Source: Salvia splendens (taxonomy: Eukaryota; Streptophyta; Magnoliopsida; Lamiales; Lamiaceae). Taken from it: DNA of 64,000 nucleotides. The notes under the pieces were generated by a model, which saw nothing but the letters and a program-made list of their open reading frames with translations, was not told where the DNA came from and ran no database searches. The stretch covers positions 682,001 through 746,000 of the forward strand of contig NC_056049.1 of the NCBI RefSeq assembly GCF_004379255.2, written 5' to 3'. The number at the start of each line of letters is the position of its first letter. The stretch's first letter is position 1. A program made the translations under genes and the position numbers. Shown piece after piece: positions 1-10,402 of the stretch.

Positions 1-60
1 TTGGCTTCTGTCCTGTATTTTTGGTGCCCTCTGTTGACTTTTTTCCTTATCCATTTTCAG

Positions 61-783
61 AGGAACGATATGCTCTCCAAGCTCGTCGCAGTCGAACTCT
101 CCAAAGCGTCCAACGACTATGCTGAGATGCAGAGGAAATTGGCGGCTGCTTGTCACCGGGCCGAGCAGGCTGAGGCAAACTTTGAGAAAGCCAGAGCTGC
201 TAGGATTTCGGCCCAGGATGAAGCTCAGTTTGCCAAAAACCAGCTCGTCATCCAGCGAGAGCAGACGAAACGGAGTGATGCTGCCGCCGTGGTTGCCCAA
301 GGAGAGGGTCTCCGTGTTTACACGGAGAAACTCTTTTTGAGCAGCCAGTTCTCGGCCTTTGTCGGTAGTCTGGTAAGGCTAATTGCCGATAAGGGCGAGC
401 AGGGGGCCGACGTCGTGCTGCCTCTGTACAGCCGAGAGATAGCAGCTCGGCTTCAGAATCTGCCGCTCCTTGAGGAGCTCGCTTCATCCTCGGTCCTGCT
501 TTCTGCAGACCGAGTCCGGAGTTGTCGAGCTGATCGGGACGAGAACCTGGAGGCTATCTTTGCCTCTGTGGGACCCGTTTCACCCGCTTCGACTTACAAC
601 GGAGAGGGTGAGGCCGAGCCGCTGGAGCTGGAGGCCGAAGTCGAGCGGGCCGGGCATCCGGAGAAGGAGGCCGATCAGGAGGCGGAGGCGAGGCCGGCAG
701 GAGGCGAGGCCGAGGCTGAGGTAGCCCAGGAGAAAGAAGCTGTACCAGACCGAGGAGCCGGAGACGAAGCTGGCGGAGTATGA
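61..783 (+). CDS. Coiled-coil ORF antisense inside an LTR retrotransposon (partial, last exon)
   Basis: The reading frame is open from position 1, but bases 1-60 look like an intron end: a pyrimidine-rich tract followed by AG at 59-60. The visible exon therefore probably starts at 61 and ends at the TGA at 781-783, with earlier exons outside the window. The protein is a long alanine/glutamate/arginine-rich coiled coil (first ~75 residues), a middle section, and an acidic Glu/Ala-rich tail. This resembles the C-terminal part of plant proteins annotated as 'putative gypsy-type transposon' (Transposase_28 type), which travel as extra ORFs inside Ty3/gypsy Tat-group elements. It lies on the strand opposite to the element, whose LTR and primer-binding site at 2131-2770 read on the minus strand. 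The family match is from memory; the coiled coil and the orientation are seen directly. No enzymatic motif is visible. Confidence 0.6.
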   Translation, partial: RNDMLSKLVAVELSKASNDYAEMQRKLAAACHRAEQAEANFEKARAARISAQDEAQFAKNQLVIQREQTKRSDAAAVVAQGEGLRVYTEKLFLSSQFSAFVGSLVRLIADKGEQGADVVLPLYSREIAARLQNLPLLEELASSSVLLSADRVRSCRADRDENLEAIFASVGPVSPASTYNGEGEAEPLELEAEVERAGHPEKEADQEAEARPAGGEAEAEVAQEKEAVPDRGAGDEAGGV

Positions 784-983
784 TTTCGTCTCCCTTCTCT
801 TAGTCTAGTTTCTTCCTTGTAAAATGGCCTTGAAGCCCTAGTGTAAAAAAATTTTCCTTGTGAATGAAAAATTCTCTACACTTGTCTTCGTATAGCTTTT
901 CGTACTCGCCTTTATTCCTGTTGTATTTTACTATCTGCTCGGTACAGCTGCCGAACTAATATAGCTGCTTTGTACCCAAGGAG

Positions 984-1736
984 ATGGAGATACTTCACTG
1001 GAAACGGCTGTACTCTTCGGCTTTGGACGAAGCTGAGAGAAGAGCTATAGCCGATCAGACGAAGAATGACGAGCTTCTGGCTCGTTTAGTGAAGCTGGAT
1101 GCCGATAATAAGGACTTAGAGTCCGATAAGAATGATCTGGAGGCCGAGCTGAATACGACCATTGCTGAGAGGACTGCGTACGAGGATTACATCCGTGTGC
1201 GCGGGGGAATGACCATATCAGATGTTCAGAGTCGAGTTGACGAACTGTGGGAGGAATATAATGTACTCCGGAGGAACAATGCGCTGGAGAGCTCGGCTTG
1301 CCAACAAGTCGTGACATCATTGCGGCGCTGGGCCTCTCGGTACGACATAGTTCTTGCCCGGCGTCCCTCAATTGAGAGATTCCTCCGGCATTTCCCGCCA
1401 ACAGATGCTAGTACTCCAGCTCAAACCTCTGATTCACTTGCTCATAACCCTACTCCAAGTCAGCAACGAACTCAGGGACAACCGGAGACGTCAAGTCGAG
1501 GACGGACTGAAGTTCGCAGAAGAGCTGTGGTTATGAGTGAGCAAGATCGGCAAATGCTTCGTGAAGAGACTCTTCGCCGCCGAGGTGCTAGGGCTTCCCG
1601 GGCTCAGAGAAGATGTGGCAGGTCGATTAGAGCATCTCGTCGACCTGCTTATTCTGCGGCTGCCTGGAACGCCCGAACTCAGCTTCACGAGGATTTTGTG
1701 AATAGATGGCTCAACTTTAGCAACCCTGGACAGTAG
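984..1736 (+). CDS. Second coiled-coil ORF of the same LTR element (antisense)
   Basis: An open frame of 250 codons starts at ATG 984 and ends at TAG 1734-1736. Residues ~1-60 are heptad-rich (Leu/Glu/Asp/Lys), the middle is charged, and the C-terminal third is Arg/Ser/Thr-rich and probably disordered. It follows the first ORF by 200 bp, on the same strand and with a similar composition. It may be a separate gene of the element or a further exon of a longer transcript. No known catalytic domain was recognised. As with the first ORF, it runs opposite to the direction implied by the LTR and primer-binding site to its right. Function unknown. Confidence 0.5.
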   Translation: MEILHWKRLYSSALDEAERRAIADQTKNDELLARLVKLDADNKDLESDKNDLEAELNTTIAERTAYEDYIRVRGGMTISDVQSRVDELWEEYNVLRRNNALESSACQQVVTSLRRWASRYDIVLARRPSIERFLRHFPPTDASTPAQTSDSLAHNPTPSQQRTQGQPETSSRGRTEVRRRAVVMSEQDRQMLREETLRRRGARASRAQRRCGRSIRASRRPAYSAAAWNARTQLHEDFVNRWLNFSNPGQ

Positions 1737-1869
1737 AATAGTCCTTTGTAATAGCGTAACGCCATCTTGTAGGGTAGCGGAGTTGTGTGCCGAACAAGAT
1801 TTGAAAATGAAATTTTGTTTTTGTTTTCGCTTCTAACACTGTGTATTTACAGCTTAGCGAAAAAATTTC

Positions 1870-2123
1870 ATCGTACTTGTCCTCGGTCTTATGAAGTAGA
1901 CTTCTTTGACCGGACTTGTCTTTGGTCTGATGAAATAAACATCTTTGACCGGATTCGTCTTTGGTCTGATGAAATAAACATCTTTGACCGGACTCGTCTT
2001 TGGTCTGATGAAATAAATATCTTTGACCGGACTCGTCTTTGGTCTGATGAAATAAACATCTTTGACCGGACTCGTCTTTGGTCTGATGAAATAAACATCT
2101 TTGACCGGACTCGTCTTTGGTTC
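1870..2123. repeat. 39-bp tandem repeat array in the element's leader
   Basis: Five near-identical 39-bp units begin at 1908, 1947, 1986, 2025 and 2064 (each starts GACCGGA and ends AACATCTTT or a close variant). A degenerate unit precedes them (from ~1870) and a partial unit ends at ~2123. Because 39 is divisible by 3, the array stays open in several frames and gives spurious ORFs on both strands. It lies between the primer-binding site and the antisense ORFs, where Tat/Ogre-type elements often carry tandem repeats. Confidence 0.9.
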
Positions 2124-2130
2124 TCTGTTT

Positions 2131-2146
2131 CCCACAGACGGCGCCA
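2131..2146 (-). other. Retrotransposon primer-binding site
   Basis: Read on the minus strand the sequence is TGGCGCCGTCTGTGGG, directly inside the LTR end with a 1-nt spacer. The first nine bases complement the 3' end of plant tRNA-Asp, and this longer string is common as the PBS of plant Ty3/gypsy elements. It fixes the element's direction as right to left in this window. Confidence 0.75.
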
Positions 2147-2147
2147 G

Positions 2148-2770
2148 TGATGGATCCGCGAATTTCTGATGTTAGTAAATGCAGGAAAATACAGATCACG
2201 ACACAGAGAATTTACGTGGTTCGATTTACTGAGGTAAATCTACGTCCACGGGAAGAAAAGGGGGCAGAGTTGTATTGCTTGATCTGTTTTCTACAGCTTA
2301 CAAATACAAACTTGCTATTTGCTATATGGTCTTTTATCTCTAGAGAGCTTCTAACCCCTTTCTATCAGATCTAAGTTCTATTTATACATTGAACTAAGAT
2401 CGTGGCTTACATCATCACTCTAGGTCGTGGAGGTCGTGTAGGTCATGGCCTAAGATCGTGGCCTGAGTTGACGCCACGTGGTAGTGGGTGTGTTGGAAGT
2501 TGTGGAAATCCTGCATGGGTCCACTAACTCCTTGTTCGGTCGAAAACTGAGACCGAACTGCTTTGGTTGCCGATCTGAGAGTAGAGCTTGGTCGGCTTTT
2601 ACCGAGCTGTAGGCTGAGGCCGAACTCTTTGGTAATGCCGAACTCGCAGAGTTTTACCGAGCTGTAGGCTGAGGCCGAACTCTTTGGTAATGCCGAACTC
2701 ATACTCTTCCTTGGGCTTTGGGCTGATGGGCCGTCATTGCTGTCGGGCTTGTTTAGTACGCACCCCATCA
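2148..2770 (-). mobile_element. LTR of a Ty3/gypsy-type retrotransposon (5' LTR, element runs leftwards)
   Basis: The segment begins TGATGG and ends CCATCA on the plus strand, giving the TG...CA termini and 6-bp terminal inverted repeats expected of an LTR, and it abuts a primer-binding site. Length is 623 bp. Inside it, the 55-bp unit starting at 2597 is repeated at 2652, with about 49 bp identical. The motif AATTTACGTGGTTCG near 2212 is common in plant LTRs. The rest of the element and its second LTR lie left of the window. Bases 2771-2775 (GGGAC) would be the target-site copy. Confidence 0.75.
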
Positions 2771-3334
2771 GGGACGTCTGTAGGAATTCTGCGCGAAAGT
2801 CCGCCATAGCGGATGCTCTAAACAGACTCTTCCCTTCTCAATTTCAGTGAACGTTTATATTTAAATCCCATCTTATGTTGATGCTCATTCTCATGCTCTT
2901 CCCTTTTTGCGCATGTTTCACTTTTTGATTTTTTTTAAAATTTCCTGGTCAATATCAATTTTTGTGATGATGAAGTATGTGTTTCAGTGTTTCCACAGTC
3001 ATTGAATATTTGAATTGAAATGCACAAGTAGTGATTAACTAAAGTAGTCAAGATGAAAAAGGATAATAATTGAGTCTAAAAATACAAATTTGTGTACATA
3101 AACTAAAAATTGTGCCTCCAAAATCCGAATACATAAATTACCAAACTGGTATTTGTCGACATGAATGGTATTGTGGCTAGGGTGACATCCAACCACATTC
3201 ATCGTTTAAGCCATATGTAAACATTTCCAATGTACACCTCAAAATTAATATGTTTAGGCATGTTAAAATCAAAACAATTGAAACTTTTTTTGTGTATTTA
3301 GACGCAATTACCCTTGGAACGAACACGAACATAA
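2771..3334. other. Intergenic, no gene seen
   Basis: AT-rich sequence between the LTR and the 3' end of the dynein light chain gene. No coding signal, RNA gene or bounded repeat was recognised. Part of it is probably the 3' UTR of the minus-strand gene. Confidence 0.6.
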
Positions 3335-3998
3335 TCAAGATGTCTGTGAGATGGGATGAACCTCCGTCTTGAAAAGGAGAAAGGAAAGCGAGTCAATGGA
3401 GAAGTAGAGAAAGCCACCCGGTGTGTGAGTCACGAACGATCCAAAACTCTTCCCGGCCACGCAGTGCCATGCTGGTCCATACACCGAGTCAAATTCCTAC
3501 CAACAAAATTCATCAATTAAATTCAAACATAAAATGAAGAAAAAGAGCTAAAGTCTCTACCAACTCTAATTTTTATACAATCTTTATAATCGCAAAAACA
3601 TCAATGATGATCTAAATCACTTAAAAATTATATTTTCGAATAAATTTTAAAAAACATATCCACTAGACCATTACCAATATTTTATTCTGCTTCTTCCTTC
3701 ATATATAGATAGTATATAGTACCTTTTTTAGGGAGCGGGCGAGGAGGGTGGGGTTGGGGCGGCGGCGGTGGGCGGCCGCGTCAAGGAGGGCTCGGGCGTG
3801 GCGGAGGGCGCGCTCTTGCATGGGAAGCGGCATGTCGGCGGACCTCAGCCTCATGTTGAAGCTGATTGCTAAGGCAGCTAACTTCACTTCTTCTTCATTG
3901 TGTTTGTGGATTGGAGGCTTCCGCCGAGGCCGAGGGGGGACTCCGTCGCCGCCGCTGTGCATGAGCTGTTTTAAGGTGGTATGCTTGGTCGTCTCCAT
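3335..3998 (-). CDS. LC8-type dynein light chain family protein
   Basis: There are two coding exons: 3998-3723 (92 codons from ATG 3996-3998) and 3496-3335 (53 codons plus TGA). The intron is GT-AG and phase 0, and the product is 145 aa. The second exon carries the diagnostic LC8 core, including [19 protein letters not shown] and GGFLYFSID. The N-terminal ~50 residues are a basic, proline-rich extension typical of the longer plant members. Plants lack dynein motors, so these proteins are thought to act as dimeric LC8 hub proteins that bind short linear motifs in partners; that role is family knowledge, not visible here. I start at the inner ATG because the residues before it resemble untranslated leader. 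A 179-codon open frame continues upstream to 4238 and is an alternative start. Confidence 0.9.
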
Positions 3999-4410
3999 TT
4001 CCACATGCACTAAAGGAGACAGGTTGAGATATTTGACTGTGTTTAATTGTTTGTTGGAAGAAAGAATGTTGGGTTCAACGATTTTGTGGTGAATACTTGA
4101 ATATTTGTGTGGTACCAATTTGTCTTTAATTGAGAGAGAGAGAGTGGTGTGGGGTATAGAGATTATAAATGGAGTTGTTGAGGCAAGGGAGGCTACATCT
4201 TTGAATTTTGACTGGCTATGTAAGTCCAACAAATGCAAGAAAAATGTGGCTAGGTGGTTGGTGGTATTAATGCATAAAAAGTGTTTTCAATTATGATATT
4301 CGTTTATAAGTATGAGATTTGAAAATGGAATATTAAATCAGAAGTTTTAATTATTTGCCATTGTTTGTTTTTGAAAAAAATTAAGTTTTTGGTAATACTA
4401 TAAGTGATTA

Positions 4411-4630
4411 CTCACTCTGTCCTACAAGAATATGGACTTTTGGTTAGGCACGAGTGTTAATTTGCAATTAGTAAAGTAAGAGATAAGTAAAAAAAAATAA
4501 TTAAAATATTGTTAGTGGAGAATGAGTCTAATCTCCTTAAAAAGATAAGAGTTTTCAAATTTAAAAGATGCATATTCTTATGAGACGAACTAAAAATAAA
4601 AGAGTGCATATTCTCGTGGACGATAGAATA
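4411..4630. mobile_element. Stowaway-like MITE (family A)
   Basis: The left end reads CTCACTCTGTCC, the right end is the degraded inverse, and the inside is AT-rich. It shares internal text (for example TTGTTAGTGGAGAATGAGT) with the copies at about 37281-37501 and 63005-63232. The ends are decayed, so the boundaries are approximate. The bases around it (4240-5195) are otherwise AT-rich intergenic DNA. Confidence 0.6.
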
Positions 4631-5198
4631 TTATTTTATTAAAATATGAAAAAAGAAAAAAGGGAAAAATACTGTTATTTTAATGAAATGGTGTGGATTG
4701 ATAAATTTAAAATATTGTGATATAATTAATGTAAGTACAAAAAGGTAAATGAAATTAATAAATGAAAAGATTGAGATTATACGATGATTGACCCAAATAA
4801 AAAAGAAAAGGTAGCGTCAGCTTTTGATTTCGGACCCTCTTTTCAAACGCTATAAAGAAAATATTTTATTCCTCGTTTTTGTGGCTTAGGTACTCTAGGT
4901 TTACTCTTTTAAAATGCCTACTATACTAATCTCATTTAAAAATTAATTTCACGATTTTTTTCAAATAAAATTGGCATGAGAACAAAATGAACGGCCCTTG
5001 ATGTATTCTCCTTGAAATTCATCTTTTGAATTGGGACTTAGATTAAATTTGGGCCTTCTAAAAATAGTAGGCCCAATTAACACAAAAACTTATAGCCCAA
5101 GTTTCAAATACTTCTCATTTTTCAAATCTTTTTAAAATCAAGAATAAGTTTATTTGAGAGGAGAATGTTAGTATGATTTATATAAACCAAAGCCTTTA

Positions 5199-7008
5199 GA
5201 GCATCCACAACGGCTAGCAGGACGGCGTCCGTCCGTCCGTGTCAGTGGCACGGAGACGCTGTCCGCCGCTGGCACGGCGCTGCTCGATGCATCAAGCACG
5301 TCCGTGCCAGCGAGCAGGAGACGTGGTAGCGTGTGATTGGCCAACGGCATAGCCATTGGCAATTTATTTTTTTAAAAAAAAAACGGATTTTAATTAAAAA
5401 ATCCGATTAAAAATAAAAAAAATTTGTTCCCACTTCCCAAAATATTATATCCGTTTTCTATCCACTTTTAATTTATTTTTCAAATTTTTTCCCCCAAAAA
5501 TACATATTTTCATCTATAAATACCCCCACTTCCACACAAAAAATTCACACCACACTACACAATTATCATCCAAATTCTCTCATTTCCATTCTCAATTCTC
5601 ATCCAATCTTTCATTCACTCTTACTCTAACAACAAAACAATGTCCGGCCACGGTGATCACCCCCCCGGGCTCCCACGGTTGGAACTCTGATTGGTTTGGT
5701 TCACAACCGTTTCCTAGTCCGGAAACGGAATACTCGGCCCCTTCTCAAACCCAAGGTTCGGAAGTTCCGGGTGGCTACCGGCCTTACCCGATCGACGACC
5801 AAGATTCCCCCGAAGGGCAATACGGGTGGACACCTGAGCCTAGAGCTAGGTCAAGCGGCCCCTCCCAAATTCGGACTTCTCCTACTCGCGGTGTCCGCAC
5901 ACCGTACACTCCGGCGGAGATGGAGCAATTGTTCAAAGCGTTCTTGTCAATCTCCGAAGATCCGGAGATTGGCACGAACCAATCCGACGATCATTATAGG
6001 TGGCGCATCTGTCGCCGGTACAATGAAAACCGGCCGGCTAGAACAATCGAGCACAACGAGAGTATGGTGCGCAATACCATATACAGAGCCAACGAAGAAA
6101 TCCAAAAGTTCCAGGGGTATTACCTCCAGGAAGAGCGGTCGGCGGGGAGCGGCCGGAGCGAGGTCGACATCATCAGTTCCGCCTTGTCGACCTACCAATC
6201 CATGAACTACAAGCCGTTCAAGTACCTCAACATTTGGCAGGAGAGGCGGTCGCATCCGAAGTATAGGGGAGACGTAACATCCTTTTCTAGCGGCTCCTCT
6301 AAACGGTCAAGGTCGGTATACCTATCCGACGCCGGCTCCGAAGACGTGGCTAGCCAACTTGCCAGAGCTAACTTGGGTAGCCCCGACGCCGGCCCGAGAG
6401 TTCCCAACGCCGACTGCAAGGAAGGAAGAAAGCGGCGGCCAACCGCCGTCGCGCCGCGACTCCATCCGCCCCCGATCCCGAACCCGCTCCCGCTCCCTAT
6501 GTGCCACCTCAACCCCCCACCAACTCGTTGTGGGGGTTTTGGCACAACTCAATTTGGCCGATAGGTCAAATATGACCCCCGAGCAACTTCGATCGCATGT
6601 GGCGATGATACGGGGTCTCCAAAGAACGTTGGGGGTATTGCCGGATGATGATTAGTCTTCACCGGGGGCATTTTTACGCTTAAATTGTGTAATTTTTATT
6701 TTTTAGTAGTTTAATATGTAATTTTTATTTTTTAGGATTTTAATTATGTATTTTTTATTTTTTAGGAATTTAATTATTTAATTTATAATTTTATTGTAAT
6801 TTGTAATATTATTCCGGGTATTTTTAATGAATTTTAATTTTGTGGAAATATTTTTATTTAAATTGAATAATAGAATGGTGGGACCCTTGTGCTCGTCCTT
6901 GCGGAAGAGCACGGATGTGGGTGTTGTGCTCTTGCCTAAGAGCAGACAGAAAAAGTGGGGCCGGGCACACATCCGTGCTCGCTGGCAAGAGCACGGATGT
7001 GGATCCTC
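5199..7008. mobile_element. PIF/Harbinger-type element, non-autonomous, 1.8 kb
   Basis: The left end is GAGCATCCACAACGG after TTA (5196-5198). The right end is the inverse, CGGATGTGGATCCTC, followed by TTA (7009-7011). The 3-bp TTA duplication and the imperfect 15-bp terminal inverted repeats are diagnostic of PIF/Harbinger. The element carries a broken Myb/NAM-associated ORF (5640-6655) but no DDE transposase frame, so it would need proteins supplied by a relative. A shorter relative lies at 11084-11750. Confidence 0.85.
5640..6655 (+). pseudogene. Broken Harbinger-associated ORF ('NAM-associated / GST-T3-like' type)
   Basis: The frame from ATG 5640 is interrupted almost at once at a run of seven C, where one base too many shifts it into the frame that stays open to 6562. 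That frame encodes the family text (SISEDPEIG, WWRICRRYNENRPA-like, EIQKFQGYYLQEE, VDIISSAL, FKYLNIWQE). Further shifts occur near 6380-6430 and in a T-run near 6540. The conserved end (LAQLNLADRSNMTPEQ to LPDDD) then reads in a third frame to a stop at 6655. These proteins accompany Harbinger transposons as DNA-binding partners and are often misannotated as plant genes. The similarity is recalled from memory; the three shifts are read from the sequence. Confidence 0.75.
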
Positions 7009-7154
7009 TTAAGCTTGTAGCCAGTTTAGAAACTCCGGCAATGTTGTCCTCGACTAAATGCGATCAGTTCGACACTTTTACTGCATCAACATATGTGGCT
7101 CACAGAATTTGAATTGGAGATACTAGGATAACAGGTGCTACAAATAGTCCCTAT

Positions 7155-7818
7155 TAGGGATGTCAATGTAGCCCGCAACCCGTGGGTTGGCCCGAATAGC
7201 CCGCTAAATTCAAGGGTTAGGGCCGAAAATTTCTAGCCCGGTAAAATTAAAACCCGATAAGCCTGCACCCGATTAACCCGCAACCCGTTAGGGCCATACC
7301 CGAAACCCGATAAAATTTCTATTATTCTATATTTTTACTCTTAATTCGACACTTCATTGACTAATTTAATGATATAGATAACTAAAAAAAATAACATTCA
7401 ATTTTATATTAAATATGCAAATTATATATTGAATTTTTATTAATATTATAATTGATAAATAAATTAAACACTGAAAAAAGATTTTCTAAAACATGGATTA
7501 AAATTTCACGAAATATCTCAAATATTAGTATTTCATCATGTTTATGATTGAGTTTAAGCATATATCTCAAATTTATTATAATTTATTTTATAAATATAAC
7601 TAATTTTCATAATGATTTATTGGATTGTTCATATCTTAATCTTATCGGTAGAAACCCGATTAACCCGCTGGGCTAGCCCAAAACCCGAACTTTTAGGGTT
7701 AGGGTTGAACTTTTACAACCCGAAAGAAATCACAACCCGGTTAGCCCGCACCCGATTGACCCGCAACCCGAGTAGCGTTGGCCTGAAACCCGATGGACTG
7801 GCCCGATTGACATCCCTA
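7155..7818. mobile_element. hAT-type non-autonomous element with AACCCG subterminal repeats
   Basis: The termini are TAGGGATGTCAAT and its inverse ATTGACATCCCTA. Both are flanked by a perfect 8-bp target duplication, GTCCCTAT, at 7147-7154 and 7819-7826, the length made by hAT transposases. The outer ~180 bp on each side are crowded with AACCCG/CCCGAT motifs, likely transposase-binding subterminal repeats. The centre is AT-rich and has no ORF. Length 664 bp. Confidence 0.9.
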
Positions 7819-7826
7819 GTCCCTAT

Positions 7827-10402
7827 CCATATCTAGTATAACAAGTTAACACTAGAATATCTAGATAACTTCATATCAAAGTCGATTTTTACATTATTGA
7901 AATTAAATTAATTGTTAATATTTGATTTCCAACATCCATTTTGCACATATATACTTAGTATATTAACTCACAATACAAAAAATAACGAACGGTGGGTGGG
8001 ATGTGTTTGTCATTTTGATTCTTCCCAACCTGAAAATGATATATATCAGTTTTATTATAAAACGCTTCTTCAATATTATGGGACGTGATTTATGCTGGTA
8101 CGCCCCTTTGTCGATTGATGCTACAATTATATATACATATACAATATGATGGATGGAGGATAAAAGAAACATATCAATTCGTGTGGTCGGATACAGTAAA
8201 AAAGGTCGCATCTGCTCCGGAAGGCACATGTGGTGTGATAGCTTCGTTCATATGGATGACAGACAAAGAACATAAGCGAAATTCAACCTGGGCAGACCCA
8301 TATGCAAAAAATTGTTTTGGTCGAAGCTATATACTCTATACTTTGAGTTTGGATTTTGAGACCGCAATTTTCCTATATATCGTTGTTAAGATATAGACTT
8401 TTGCTTAACAGTTTACACGAAATTTAAAAAGCGGACGATTATATATGAATAAAAAATTATTTTATCACTCTGGTAGGTGCTTAAGCCCTTCAATTCGTAC
8501 ATATGTGCGTCCGCCATTGCTCGAAAGGTTGGGTCACATATGCCGCAGTGTGGTCAATGGCAACTCCAGATGCCAAATTTAATAGAGTTTTTCAGCCCTC
8601 ATGGGTCCGAGACAATAAACTTTCTATGTTTGTTGCAACTATAGTGACTCTAGCATTTGTATTCACACGAAATATTAAAAATTAAACGATAGTATACGAA
8701 ACTGAAAAAAAAATAAATTTTAAAAAACTTGGCGGGTGCTTAAGCCCCTTATTTTTTACATCGTGTGCGCTCTATTATTAGAAGAGACGGGGCGGATTTG
8801 CCGCACCGTGGAGTAAAAGGAATCTCAGACGCCGAATTTAGTGGAGTTTTCCGACCCTCATGAGCTGGCGGTGGGGCCGTCAATCGACCCCAATCCGCCC
8901 TAATATATATACATATGTTATATGCATGTGTGTTTGGTTGTATAAAATAATTGAAGTGCTAAAGAACAAAAGCGACGAAGCTACATGGAAACTGTGTTGT
9001 TCGAACTTATTTGAGAATAATATCAGATTGGCAAATCATTTCGATGCCCTACGAAATTAAGTTTCCTATATTTGCCCTTTCTCCCTTTCAAACGCATCAC
9101 TTGTATCACAGCAAATCAAGAAAGATTGGCCTTCTTCATAGATTTCGACAAACTAAATTATCGGATAAGGAAGAGGATAAATTACTATATTGCGGCTATG
9201 ATTCCACATATATTAATTTTGATTGATTTATAAGATCATTAATTAATAAATTTCATGGGAAATTCATGTGAGGCATATAAAGGAACACAAGATATACGAA
9301 CATCTATTAACCCTTGAATTGCGAAGATCTACAATAGATATGTTTGAAGAATTAATTTACAAAATCTCAAAACTTCATATTGAAATACGAATAGAGATTT
9401 ATGAGAAACGAGACAACTCAACGAGAATTCTTTAAATTCGAAAGTGAAGGCGCAAGTGGTACATTTATATTTATAGATCGAGTACAATTTAAAAAACATT
9501 TAATGGTGTCACACATTAATAATTAAAATTATCCTTCTTGACTTGAATTTTTGTGTACAACTAGTATATCTCACTATTACAGCAGATGAAATCCAATGTC
9601 CCATAATTTTAGTGCAACACTAAAATATTTATTATTAATAATTATAAAATTACAAACTCCCAGCTTTAAAAATAATTACATCATAAGATTATACTAACGC
9701 ATAGAAATCGTTCAAACTGAGAAAAAAGATGAAAGATAAGTTAAATTGGAACCCAAAATGTGTTACACTATAACTCAAGAATGATATCACATGGCACTAT
9801 GCATCTACACATGATGATGTTTGATTGCTCAAGATGAACTTGTACATATATTGCTTGAATTACTCGAGAATATCCTAGATTAAATATCAATTTTTAGAAC
9901 AACATTTATACATAAACTCAATCATGTATGTATCAATCTGAACACAAATAAAAATGTTCAATTAGACTAAAACATCTTTTAATTTATTATAGTAACACCT
10001 AACTCAACCTATGTACAATTAAAAGAAAATGGACATATTACTTTCCTACTGTCAGATTTCCAAAAAACATAAGTAGCAAGTAAATACAAACGTCACATAC
10101 ATCATACATCAATTTTGACACAACTAAATTTAAAAAAAAAATACTATTATTATAAGAATATCCTCCACCATAAAATAAAACCTCAACCTGAAAAAAAACA
10201 AAACACCAAATAACTCCAAAACAAAGCCGTGAAATCGACGTATAACCACAGGGCCATTTCCGTAATTCCACACCCATCTCCTCCTTCCCATATCTGCAAT
10301 CAAAATTCCTTCATCTCAGCCTTCACCAACCTCGTATTCCCCCCTCTCCCCACCAGATTCAAAATCCAATCCCTAATTCACCACCAATAAACTGAATCAA
10401 CC
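7827..10402. other. Intergenic; contains a diverged tandem duplication
   Basis: No gene was supported. Two related ~200-bp copies lie at about 8414-8610 and 8664-8862. They share a CACGAAAT...TTAAA start, a GGTGCTTAAGCCC core, a GCCGCA-GTGG block and a GAGTTTT-C-G-CCCTCATG end. The GCTTAAGCCC core also occurs just inside the left end of the hAT-like element at 51545. The remaining sequence is AT-rich, with the CNGC4 promoter/5' UTR at its right end. Confidence 0.55.

Noticed and set aside
1870..2123. Regular direct repeats resembling a CRISPR array
   Set aside because: The units are contiguous with no unique spacers, and the locus is a plant LTR element. It is a simple tandem array.
1717..2199. 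Minus-strand frame of 160 codons over the 39-bp repeats
   Set aside because: It exists only because the repeat length is a multiple of three; the protein would be a bare 13-residue repeat with unrelated ends.
7690..7708. Telomere-like TTTAGGGTTAGGG tract
   Set aside because: Only about two units, within the subterminal GGGTT motif field of a bounded hAT element.
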